A stretch of 64,000 nucleotides of DNA from contig WPDH01000216.1 in NCBI GenBank assembly GCA_019137255.1, forward strand, positions 115,573-179,572, read 5' to 3'. Positions 34,894-44,442 of the stretch are shown in pieces. The DNA comes from Corinectria fuckeliana (lineage: Eukaryota; Ascomycota; Sordariomycetes; Hypocreales; Nectriaceae). The number at the start of each line of letters is the position of its first letter. The first letter of the stretch is position 1. A model generated the notes under the pieces. The model was not told where the DNA came from. It made no database searches and was given only the letters and a program-made list of their open reading frames with translations. The position numbers were made by a program, and so were the translations under genes.

Positions 34894-37722
34894 CTCGTGA
34901 GCTACTGCTCATGGCGAAGTCGATGGCAGCGGTTCCAGGGGGCGCAAATGCAAAGGTGGTAGATTGGTGAGCGCGGGGCAGGGCGAAGGGTTGGGGTACC
35001 TAGCGAGCGATAAAGCGAGCGACTGGGTCGTGAAGCGTTTGCGATCAGTATCGCAGACAGACAAATACGAGAGCGTAACGAACGTGTGCAGGAAGGAGTG
35101 AAAGAGAAACGAACAAACGACGGGGCAAGCGAGGGACTAAGGATAGGTGGCGGAGGTGGCGGAGGTTGGCGTAGTCTAGAGAAGAAGCTGCGAGCTGAGA
35201 ACTGGAACAAGATTCCAGCCCTGTCAGCCGGGGGAAGCGCTTGTTGCTCCTAGCTCCTTAAGGTGAGGTGCACGACAGTCTGCAGGGCGGCCCTCCACTG
35301 CATTTTCCGGGGCCCCCACGCGACTGTCGGCTCTCTCCTCCAGCTCTACGAAGTGAGTAAGTAGCTTACCTGTCCATAGATCCGTACTTCACCCAGTTCA
35401 GGCTTACTGAATCGTCAGAACCCATCCATTGTGTCGGTGTTCCCCGGGGTTGACCCTATTGCGCACATACTACGTATTGAGCCCAGCCCGTACCTCGTAC
35501 ATCTGTCCCGGCGCGGGACCATCGATCCGACGGGATCTAGGCCTCCAGGAGGCTTGAGGGGCTTGCCGATAGCGCGCCGCCCCCTAAGAGGACAGCGGAT
35601 CTCACACAGACCTCCCACAGACCTCTAAGAGGTCACTCAACCGGTGTAGGGCTGGCGGCAGCGACACCTGGCGGCTAGGTACTCAGCCCAGACCACGGCC
35701 GGCATCTCCAACCAACTATCAGCCAGCAAGCGGCCTCCCAGTCGGCTCAGTTGGACACGCCTGGGAGAATCCGTCTCATTGTCACAGCCTCCAGTCGTTC
35801 ACAACGGCCTTGCCTGCCCCTGTACAGTGCCTAATTATGCGCCAGGTCAGGCCGGTCTCAAGGAGGGGCCGCTCGCTGTTCGCTGGCTTTTGAGGTGGGC
35901 GCGCTAGTATGGCCGGGGTGTTAGTGGAGGCTTACTTCAATAACGTTGGCCACGAGCGTCAGGTAGCCAGCGAGAGACAGAAGACGGCAGCAATGCCCCT
36001 GGTCGACTAGATCTGCGGTAGTAAGCATCAGTGCTGGGCTCGAACGGGGGAAAGTGTAAAAACTCCATGGAGTCGGGTCACGAGAGGTCATCGTTCCGAA
36101 CATGAAATCTCGCACAGCTGGACACATTTAGAGTTGCAGGGTCCAGGGTTGAGGCGGGCTTCCTGTCGCGTTGAGGGGCTTTATTCGTCCGTTTGGCGAG
36201 AGCACTAGATTAGATATAGGCTACAGTGACTACCGGCCAGGTACCGTAGTCTGGCCCCCAGTATCTAATAATAGGCCTCATACTCTCTTCAGAGTGTCAT
36301 CCATCTCACCTCGGGCTGCGGAAAAGAGGATGCTCCAACGCAGGTCGTCAAATGGCGGGCTTTCTGCATGTGAAGCTGAACGTTGAAAATCGATAGTCGC
36401 AGCACTCCATACGACTGTCTGTATTGCTGTTTCGTGTTTGTCGCTCCCCCAGTTGAACGGAGCCTACCCTGTACCTTGACCGTCATCGTGGCAACACCCA
36501 CCCGCTTCAAGAACGGTGCTATTCCAGGATATAGGCTTGTCTTGGGGTAAGCGATCTGGTAATTGCAGAAGAGGGCAAGCTGAACATAATTCAACTGAAC
36601 GCTTACTGTGAATAGGGAAAATGCCGATAGGTCACGATTAGGAATGATTAGTGAAGACAACTACAAAGGGTAGATCCACCCACCCTCAATATCCATTCCG
36701 ACGCCCTACTTGCGATTGACGAAGGTAGCAGCTTTCAGATGTGCTCATGTGTGGTACCAAGTCGCCGCTAACAAGCTTGAGCGTCCACCGTGTACGGTGT
36801 AGGGTTGTGATTTGGTTGCTAGAGAACCGAGTGATATCGCCGTTTAGCTACTTAATCATATCCAACCCAGAAGTCTTCTCCGAGACAGGATGATTGAAGC
36901 TATAGTGGCTGTATCATATATTTGTCTTAGCCTCCCATCGTCTTGGCTCCCCTCAGTTCTATTTGCTGTCTATACCTAGTTTCCCTACTCTCACCTCTAC
37001 TCACTATAGGGCGACAGATGTTGCCAACAGCAATATGACATCACTACCACGCTACCACCACTATTAATTACAGACGTGGAAATTTTAAATAGAGTCGTGC
37101 CGCTCGGGCTACATATTGTGTGCCTATACAAACTTTTAATATATTCTTATCTTCTCCTTTTAACTAGTATCTTGTTATGAGTAAAGGTAGAGCATTAAGT
37201 TATTAGAGCACTAGGACATCAGGGCATCAGTGCATCAGTGCATTAGGGCGGTTTCAACAATAAGCATGGTTGAGTCGGTTGAGTCGATGTCGGTGCCTTG
37301 AGTCCTCGGGGTCGCTGGTCGACTGCGACTGGCAACATGGCGACCAACGTTGCCTATTCCACGTACCAGGATTACTTGCAGCGTAGGGTGGGCACCCGAT
37401 TTATTCTGTCGTGTAATCTTCGCGGAGAGGGGTTATATTAGGTATCAATGCTTAAATGGATAGGCGATATAGAAGGATCTACAGGGGATTCTGTTGTGGT
37501 GGGAAAAGATGGAGTTAGAGTTGACGAAGTCGCTTGGTCTAGAATGGAGACGGGCAAGAGGCAAAGATTGCATGTTCCTTAAGGTGCATATTGATGCCGG
37601 GTTCTAAGACTGTTCCGCTTAATTATACCAGAAAGTTATAAGACCTCACCCCCGGGTTGATCAAGAGGAAGCTGATTAAACTTCTACCATCTCGTATCCT
37701 TCTTCAGCCACCAACTACCGCC
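34894..37722. other. Intergenic region turning AT-rich
   Basis: No supported gene. From about 36700 to 37700 the composition is clearly more AT-rich than around it, with short direct repeats such as GGCATCAGTGCATCAG near 37220. The stretch leads into the pseudogene pair at 37.7-39.0 kb. A minus-strand frame at 36289-36660 has no recognised domain. Confidence 0.5.
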
Positions 37723-37985
37723 ATGGATCCCTTCGGGACTATACCGCCTGAGCTTCGTCTCAACCTACTGGTTCAGCTTGGCTCGACACGTAACATCCAA
37801 CCACTTACACTGGCCTCGCCCGCAATGTTGCAATAGGCGCAGGCCTCCATGACGAAAATCACCGGAGCCTTCGTCGTATCGCGCTTCGCAGGTAATCTCC
37901 TGCATGATGGTTAGGCCATCGTTCAATTCCCTCGTCTAGACGTCCTAGATGCCGAATCTGACGCCTTACTGAGGCACCACCTCGA
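37723..37985 (+). pseudogene. F-box-like protein fragment with two in-frame stops
   Basis: A well-placed ATG (GCCATGG) opens MDPFGTIPPELRLNLLVQLG, which resembles the start of fungal F-box-like proteins. A TAG at 37834-37836 ends it after 37 codons. The same frame stays sensible past that stop (QASMTKITGAFVVSRFAGN), through a second TAG at 37912-37914, until about 37985. There it collides with the phosphotransferase relic on the other strand. The first stop sits where CAG would fit (a C-to-T change in CpA context), matching RIP-type decay. The fragment covers only the N-terminal region of such proteins. Identification rests on the PPELRLxxLxxL pattern, so it is tentative. Confidence 0.5.
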
Positions 37986-37989
37986 GCGC

Positions 37990-39006
37990 TGGGCAGGCCC
38001 AACGTACGTGTATTCCCAGCCGACGAGGGCGGCAATGTCATCTGAGTAGGTTAGGAGTATATTTCCTGCTCGAAAGTCGTCGCCACCGAGCCGGAAAGAG
38101 TCATCGCCAGCAGGGGCTGGAGCAGAAGCGTGAAACTTGGACGACTGGGTGGACCATTTATCCTCGGCGAAGCCCAAAGTGGACAGACGACCTTGTCTAG
38201 CTAGTTTGCGAAAGATTTGCCCGGCCACGTACTTGCTTCGGCAATCATCCTCTGAGGTAACAAGGTGGTTGTGCTGGAAGATGAACTGTGCAATGTGCAT
38301 CTCTGCCAACGCAGGTACCATTCGTCTGCAGTCTCATACGTCGTGCCCTCCGGAGGAAGTACCTCGCGAGGAATATTTGCGAGTCGTACCATGTCATTCA
38401 TGTTGTGAGTGATGGGCCTCCCGGCCACTTCATAAGCACCCGAGCTGACCTCCACCAAAGAGCCAATTCGTGAGAAGGTCAGCCTAGAAAACTGCAGCAG
38501 ACAGGATGCCATCTCTCCCCAGATAGTCTCTAGCACAGACTGGGAAACGTTGGGATCTAGAACGTGAGGCGTCGATATGTCCTTCTCCGTTGTAGTAAGC
38601 CTCGCCGACACGCTCCCGCAATTCTCAACACGGTCGATGATGACGAACGGGCCAATCATCGAATCCTGAGCTGTCGAGGAACAGGTAGCTGTGTCTGCCT
38701 GGCGATCAAAGCCGTCGTGGCCGCCCCTTGTACGGGTTTCTCACCTGGGAACTGAACAAGGGTTGGGCATGGCTGGCGTATCATGACGTCGGGGGAGACG
38801 CCTTCGAGGCGTATCCTGTAGAGGACGTTGAAGCCACCGAAGATTAAGGGCGAGATCGAGGTTGCTGGTTTTCCAAACTTTTCTTCCGCGAATTGTGCAA
38901 CTCTACGGCAAGTGGTTTTGAGCCGCATTTGTTTCTGCGCCTCGTCGGTGTCCTCATCGTTCCTGTCCCGGACGAGGTTGTCGAGTTCTTCTTGACCATC
39001 GCACAT
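37990..39006 (-). pseudogene. Decayed aminoglycoside-phosphotransferase-like (APH) gene
   Basis: Three overlapping minus-strand frames make one APH-type kinase-like fold. The order is an N-terminal part (EEKFGKPATSISPLIFGGFN, near 38860), a middle part (IGPFVIIDRVEN through PITHNMNDMVRLANIP, near 38650-38370), and the catalytic part (ALAEMHIAQFIFQHN, then GGDDFRAGNILL and GWEYTYVGPAQ, near 38310-38000). DDFRxxN is the catalytic/Mg-binding Brenner-type motif. The frame changes near 38656 and again near 38322, and homology-like sequence ends abruptly after GPAQ at about 37990. The gene is therefore frameshifted and truncated. The remaining protein still reads well, so decay looks recent. Such genes are a large fungal family of unknown substrates. 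The ATG at 39006 is the likely original start region. Confidence 0.75.
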
Positions 39007-39808
39007 TGCCGTAGTAGGACGCACCGCCACGGATAGGCTTTGCTCGAGAGGTTTGAGGCTTGGAACTGAATAGAGCGATGCAGGATGACGAGCTGAACGG
39101 CGAGCGAGAAAAGTAACAGCTTTGTGGTTGGTTGCACTTCTCAGCGGACATGCATGAGCTAATGTGCGGCCTTACATGGGCCAACTCGGAGCCTTGTTTC
39201 ATTCCCCGCTTCTGACGAACAATATCTACGAACAACATCTCAACAAACTTCATCTGAGAACCCACCAGAGATATCATCATTAGTCTCTACAAGTCTATGC
39301 TGTCGATTGAGAACCTCTGTCGGCATTGTTTGACCCAACTGTAAACCAAATGCTCCGCGGAATGTCTGGGGCAGTGATTTTATTCAAAAGGTTTCTCAGT
39401 CTCGCAGCCAGCTTCTCTTTGGTAATCGCCATGATCCTCCGTCAAAGGTGATCTAGTCACAGAGTTGATGGTGACGATTGCGTTATTAGTTTGTATTACA
39501 CTCTTATAAGGCGAAGCTCTACTTTCGGGTCGTGTTTCGAGGGGAGAGTATGTTCCGCAACCCAGAGGAAACATCAACCATCACAGGAACGTATTGCGCA
39601 TCTTTTCATCTTCAAAGAGACTGATAAGTCTGAGCATTATATATATTTAAACATGTTTAAGCCAAACTCCAAGCTTCCATGCAGGGTGGTTCTGTTCTAT
39701 ACCCCTATTCTATGCATTGCCAATGTTTATCCCAAGAACACATCGCTACCACACAATAAAATCCAAGAATGCCTTTTCCAAAAAAAAAAAAAGAAACAAG
39801 CACCCGCA
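39007..39808. other. Intergenic region
   Basis: Upstream of the APH relic and downstream of the PLC-like gene. It includes a 13-base A run at about 39780. No gene was identified. Confidence 0.6.
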
Positions 39809-41101
39809 TTAGAGCAGCAGATAGACAGACAGAATGGCTGATACCAGAGAAATCAACGACCCAGACTGGCTCTGCCGGGGAGCGGCGCTGGTGGTGCCGC
39901 AGCAGCTGCTGCGGTTGTACGTGACGTTGTTCATCTCGGCCGCCACCTCGAAGACGGACCCCGGGAAGCCGCCGTAGTTGTAGTAGTCCACGTTGAGGAA
40001 GTTGGGCGCCCGGCCCCAGTTGGCCCGGCACTGCTTGGCCGCCTCGCCGAGGCTGCCGTAGCCGGTGACGTTGTTGGTCTCATTGAGCAGCGACACGGCC
40101 GGGACCAGCAGCTCGGTGCCGAAGACGTTGAACTCGGCGTTGAGGTTGTGGTTGTGGTAGATCAGGCGGTTCCTGGTTGACTCGGCGCTCAGGTCCGGTG
40201 GGCGCTGGATGGTGCAGGGGAACTTGCGGTCCGTGGGGTCAAAGGGCGTCTCCGACATCTGCGAGAACTCGTCCAGCAGCCAGGGGTACTTCTTCTGGTC
40301 GGCCTCGTAGTCGAGGAACATGACAACCCGCTTACCGCGGACAATCATGTCCTCGAGAGTCGGCCAGTCGTCCAGATCCATGGGCAGATAGGGCGCGTGG
40401 TAGACATACTTGAGGATGCCGGTCTTCTCAATGTACGGCGCGTAGAGGGAAGGGTTTGAGTAGTTGCCGTTGCCAAGGAGGATCGTGACGACGTCGTACG
40501 GGTGGCTGTCTACCCACTGCCTCACCGAGGTGAGCCAGTCGGTGATGGGCCCGGCGTCGAGCAGATCGCACGTCGTGTGGCAGAAGTGAGGCGCGGATGA
40601 GTTGGACGGCCACTGGATCTGGGCCTGGAGAAGGCGGATGCCGTCGCTGAGCTGGGTCTTGACGTTGAGCTCCTGGTTGGAGCCGGAATTGCCCGGTCGC
40701 ACAAAGGGCGAGTTGTGGGCGGCAACGTTGGTGATGTTGCTGTACTTGCGCGTGCAGAACTCGACGTGGCCGTTGCAGGGCTGAGTGTTTGTGGGCTCGG
40801 CGGGCCCAGTCTCAGTGCCCGTCTCGGTCAGGTTGGTGGCGGTTGTGGCGGTGGAGAGGACTCCGGTGAAGGTGCTGGTGAGCGTGTCCGTCTCGGTATC
40901 GCTGGACTGCTCCAGGGTCATTTTGGACGTGTAAGTGGCATAGGTACCCGTCGGCACTCCAGTCTGAGCCGCGTTCCCGCCGGTTCGTGTGCCCGCGACA
41001 AAGGTGATGTCTGAGGTGTCGGAGAGCTCGACGGACTGTGCAACAGCATAGCGAGGGCCCAAGACGGCCAGGACGGCCACGGCTGTGTGAGGGAGCTTCA
41101 T
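39809..41101 (-). CDS. Secreted, probably GPI-anchored PLC-like phosphodiesterase
   Basis: The frame is open further upstream, but the ATG at 41101 begins a clear signal peptide (MKLPHTAVAVLAVLGPRYAVA), giving 430 residues. Residues 65-105 are Ser/Thr-rich and mucin-like. The PLC-like TIM-barrel domain follows, from about 108: CNGHVEFC, then NVAAHNSPF with candidate catalytic His129, then HFCHTTCDLLDAG with His175, and RVVMFLDYEAD. Many N-glycosylation sites are present. The C-terminus has small residues and then a hydrophobic tail (SLISLVSAILSVYLLL), which fits GPI attachment. The family resembles PI-PLC X domains, but substrates are unproven. It is divergent from the SUR7-family gene, and a second PLC-like gene lies 3.3 kb away. 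Confidence 0.87.
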   Translation of the reverse strand: MKLPHTAVAVLAVLGPRYAVAQSVELSDTSDITFVAGTRTGGNAAQTGVPTGTYATYTSKMTLEQSSDTETDTLTSTFTGVLSTATTATNLTETGTETGPAEPTNTQPCNGHVEFCTRKYSNITNVAAHNSPFVRPGNSGSNQELNVKTQLSDGIRLLQAQIQWPSNSSAPHFCHTTCDLLDAGPITDWLTSVRQWVDSHPYDVVTILLGNGNYSNPSLYAPYIEKTGILKYVYHAPYLPMDLDDWPTLEDMIVRGKRVVMFLDYEADQKKYPWLLDEFSQMSETPFDPTDRKFPCTIQRPPDLSAESTRNRLIYHNHNLNAEFNVFGTELLVPAVSLLNETNNVTGYGSLGEAAKQCRANWGRAPNFLNVDYYNYGGFPGSVFEVAAEMNNVTYNRSSCCGTTSAAPRQSQSGSLISLVSAILSVYLLL

Positions 41102-43114
41102 CCTGGGACGAGTAGCCCAACTGTGGCACTGTCGAAAAGCTCCGAGGATGGTGCTGTGAGACGCGAGTACACAGCTTCGCCAGTGGTGAAGCAGGTGACT
41201 ATGCGATGCTGTGAGACGATGGATGTGTGCTATGTGGTAGTGATATGAGATGAGGCGCCTGCTGGCTGGGTTCCACCACCAGGGTTGACTTGACTTCGAC
41301 AAGCTCCGAGGGGACGCGATCTCCGTGACACGGCTCCGCAGAATAAAAACAGTCAAGGTTCACCAAGACTGGGGACGGGATCAATATGAAAACCCGGATG
41401 GCTCAAAAACAAAGAAGGGGGGCCAAGCCTGGAGCGAAAGCGAAAAGCGAAAGCGAAAACAAGAGCGGCAGCCGGTGGTTCTGCGATCCCTGCAGGAGAG
41501 ATTCGCTCGATAATATCAGGACTTTCAGGAGGAGGCTCGAAGCGATGCACAACGAAAATCGCAAGGGGGGAGGGGGGGCCCTAGGATAACACGGAGTGGA
41601 CTCGGTGGAGCAGAAAGATTTCGACCGCCAAGCTCGATGCGCTATCCGTCATAGATGAGAAGATCAGGCCCAATTTTCCCCAGGCGAATGGCGGGTTTAG
41701 TTAAAGGAGAGAGCGGGAAGATTGAAGAAGTAATCAACCTGAGGGAAGAGAAAGCCTTCGTGGGTAGCCGCCATGACATAATGATGCTGTGTTTGTTTTG
41801 GGCGGTCTGGATTCAACTCTACTCGGAGCCGGAACTTGGAACTTGGAACTTGGACGGTAGATGTTCATTAGAGAGAAGCCAAGACTCAGACGCCAGTCCA
41901 CATACAATACATTGTCCAATACATTGTCTAATACATATCTAGGTACAATAGCCGCTTGAACAAGTGGACTTGAGGCTTGGTTGCTTGGGTGGCATTGCAA
42001 CGCCCGATTCTGGCCCGTGTAACGCGTTGCCAAACCGGGGTGCAACGCGTCATCGCATTGGCCGCAGCAGCACCACCGTGGCCGAGTTCGGTTCGGCGGC
42101 AGCAGATCTGACATGCGGGCGGTTTTTGTTCTTGGTTGCTAACAGGCGGACTGGTATTCCATGACTAGCTGAAGGGAAGTCGAGTACGAAGGACGAGCCG
42201 CAAGAGCCGTACGAGGTGGCATCACTTCTCACATGGAGGACGGGCAGGCGGGCGGTTGCAGGAGGCAGCCAGGAGTTGAAAATAGTCCAAGACAGTTCAT
42301 TGGGAAGCCCGGGGGGGTTTCTTGGGCGGTTCTTGGGCCTCTTTGATGGTGACCGTAGAGTATCTAGGCTAGGTAGGTAGACTAATAATAACAACAATCC
42401 CAACTAAAACAGATGGAGGAACGATGAGGTCCGGCCCAGGAGGTGGATGAATGGCCGTCCTTGTAGGGCATGGACTTCACGAAGCGCTGTGGCAACGCCC
42501 TGGAAGGCCCAAGCCAAGGTGCTGAGTGAGCCGAGAGCCGCCTGGACGCTGGGCGCCTGGAACGGCAACTGGACGTGATTGGTGTACAGGGACTAGATGC
42601 AAACTGCTGGGCTACTGTGCGGGGCGGAGGCTGCTAACGTGGGCCCCCCTGTAAGTGTGAGATGGGGCCCGACGGTCAGTGGGGCTAGATCCACCGTGGA
42701 ACCCTGAAGCGTCTTGGCAAGCCACTGTCCGGGTGGGGGACCCTGGTGGCAGCTGATGGGGGGAGGGGGGCTACCGGGATTAAAAAAAAGCCTTGGAATT
42801 GGGATTCTCATGGCACTTGTAAATTACCTACCTTGCAAGCCTACTAGGTACTACTACGTACTTCGTACTTATCTAATAAGTATTCTAGTCTTGACGAAAT
42901 CGGCAGGCAGCTTCTAGTCCAGCTTGTGTGCAGAAGCACCGGTAAAGTCTTTGGATATTCAGTATCCCAACTGCTTCCGTCGCGCCGTCGCGCCCCCCGA
43001 CACTCCATTGCTACGGACCGCGTGGAAGGAGAATTAGTAGGGTGACCGCCTGGAGCGCTCCTCTTTCGCTTCGAAACCATCCATCCTTTCCACAACCAAC
43101 AACCCACCACCACC
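41102..43114. promoter_or_regulatory. Divergent intergenic region, PLC-like and SUR7 genes
   Basis: Two kilobases separate the divergent starts at 41101 and 43115. Short A-rich GCGAAA repeats occur near 41433-41463. A CTACTACGTACTTCGTACTT cluster lies about 245-265 bases before the SUR7-family ATG. No further gene was seen. Confidence 0.5.
42858..42868 (+). repeat. GTACTTCGTAC word, copy 5
   Basis: Exact copy embedded in a string of TAC/GTA words about 250 bases upstream of the SUR7-family start. Confidence 0.7.
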
Positions 43115-43957
43115 ATGGCAGCCGCCAACGCTCGGCGCAACACGGCCATCGCCGCCAGCATCTTCTACCTCGTCACCATCCCGTTCCTCATCCTCGTCGT
43201 CATCGGCAACACCTACAACAACAAGGTCCTCACCGACATCTACTTCTTCTCGCTCGACGTCTCCCAGGTCATCCCCATCTCCGTCGACAACTCCAACCTG
43301 CTCAACTCGGTTGCGCGCAGCCTGGGCCTGCACGACTTCTACCAGGTGGGCATCTGGAACTTTTGCGAGGGCTACAACGATGAGGGCGTCACCCACTGCT
43401 CCCGCCCGAAGCAGTTCTACTGGTTCAACCCCGTCGAGGTGCTCGTCAGCGAGCTGCTGGCCGGCGCCCAGATCGCCCTGCCCTCGCAGGCCGTCACCGT
43501 CCTGACGGTCCTCAGGATCGGCTCCCAGATCATGTACGGCTGCTTCATGGCCGGCGTCTGCATCAACGCCGTCCTCCTCTTCCTGAGCCCGCTCGTCATC
43601 CGCACCCGCTGGTGGAGCCTCGCCCTGTCCTTCCTCGGCGCCGTCGCCGGCATCGTCGTGACGCTCGCCGCCATCATCGCGACCGTCATCAGCTTCGCCG
43701 CCAAGATCGCCCTGACCAAGCAGGACCAGCTGAACATCCGCGCCAACATCGGCGTCAAGATGTTCGTCTTCATGTGGATCGCCGCCATCGCCACCGACGT
43801 CGCCTTCTTGCTGCACGCCGCCATGGGCTGCTGCTGCAGGCCCGACCGACGCCAAGCCGATGCGTCCGGGGCCTCGGCGTCCATGTCTGAGAAGCGCCAG
43901 AGCATCGCGCTGCCTGCCTTTGTGCGCCGGAGGAGAGGTCAGGCGACTTCTGGGTAA
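43115..43957 (+). CDS. SUR7/PalI-family tetraspan membrane protein
   Basis: Intron-free, 280 residues, very GC-rich at third positions. Four helices are visible at about 12-31, 139-161, 168-195 and 214-236. The first outside loop has the claudin-like W-x-x-C...C signature (GIWNFCEGYN, Trp81, Cys84, Cys95). The tail is cytosolic, Ser-rich and basic after a CCC cluster that could be palmitoylated. Yeast Sur7 and Fmp45 sit in eisosome/MCC patches of the plasma membrane and affect endocytosis, sphingolipids and cell-wall stress. This gene is likely a filamentous-fungal relative rather than the strict orthologue. The ATG follows a CACC context. Confidence 0.9.
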   Translation: MAAANARRNTAIAASIFYLVTIPFLILVVIGNTYNNKVLTDIYFFSLDVSQVIPISVDNSNLLNSVARSLGLHDFYQVGIWNFCEGYNDEGVTHCSRPKQFYWFNPVEVLVSELLAGAQIALPSQAVTVLTVLRIGSQIMYGCFMAGVCINAVLLFLSPLVIRTRWWSLALSFLGAVAGIVVTLAAIIATVISFAAKIALTKQDQLNIRANIGVKMFVFMWIAAIATDVAFLLHAAMGCCCRPDRRQADASGASASMSEKRQSIALPAFVRRRRGQATSG

Positions 43958-44442
43958 AGCTGCCTTTGACTGGAATCCGGAACTGGTGCTGGGCTTGGAA
44001 GGAGACCCAACAAGGTCGGCGCAATTGGCTTGGTGACTTTTGGGACGGCGGGATAATAATCGGGATTAGACATTTTCTTTTGGGTTTAGAATGTTCCAAA
44101 GCATTGCTGGGAGCAAAGGGCCGCATGCATAGTTTTATGCTGGACAGACTGAACTGAGTAGCGATTGTTCAAGGGACTAATATATGCATCACACAAGTTT
44201 GCTGACTAGATCTCATAGACGAGTCCCAAAACTGGGAACGACAATACAATATAATTATACTTGTGCTCGAGAACGCTGGTCTATCCTTCTAATCCTGCTC
44301 ACTTATCCACCCATATCTAGCTTCGTGAGAGCCATTTAATCAACGTCTATAAAATGCAAATGCAATGCCACCAAAGCCAAAACTCCCTGTCCACAACCCC
44401 GCCACAACTCCTTCTGGCTCACCCGCAGACTCAAGTCTGCAA

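Noticed and set aside
41102..41356. Upstream extension of the 430-residue PLC-like protein
   Set aside because: The signal peptide begins exactly at the ATG at 41101; the upstream residues would bury it.
43034..43855. 273-codon minus-strand frame opposite SUR7 family gene
   Set aside because: Asp/Gly/Ala-biased shadow of a GC-rich gene, with no membrane or other domain logic.
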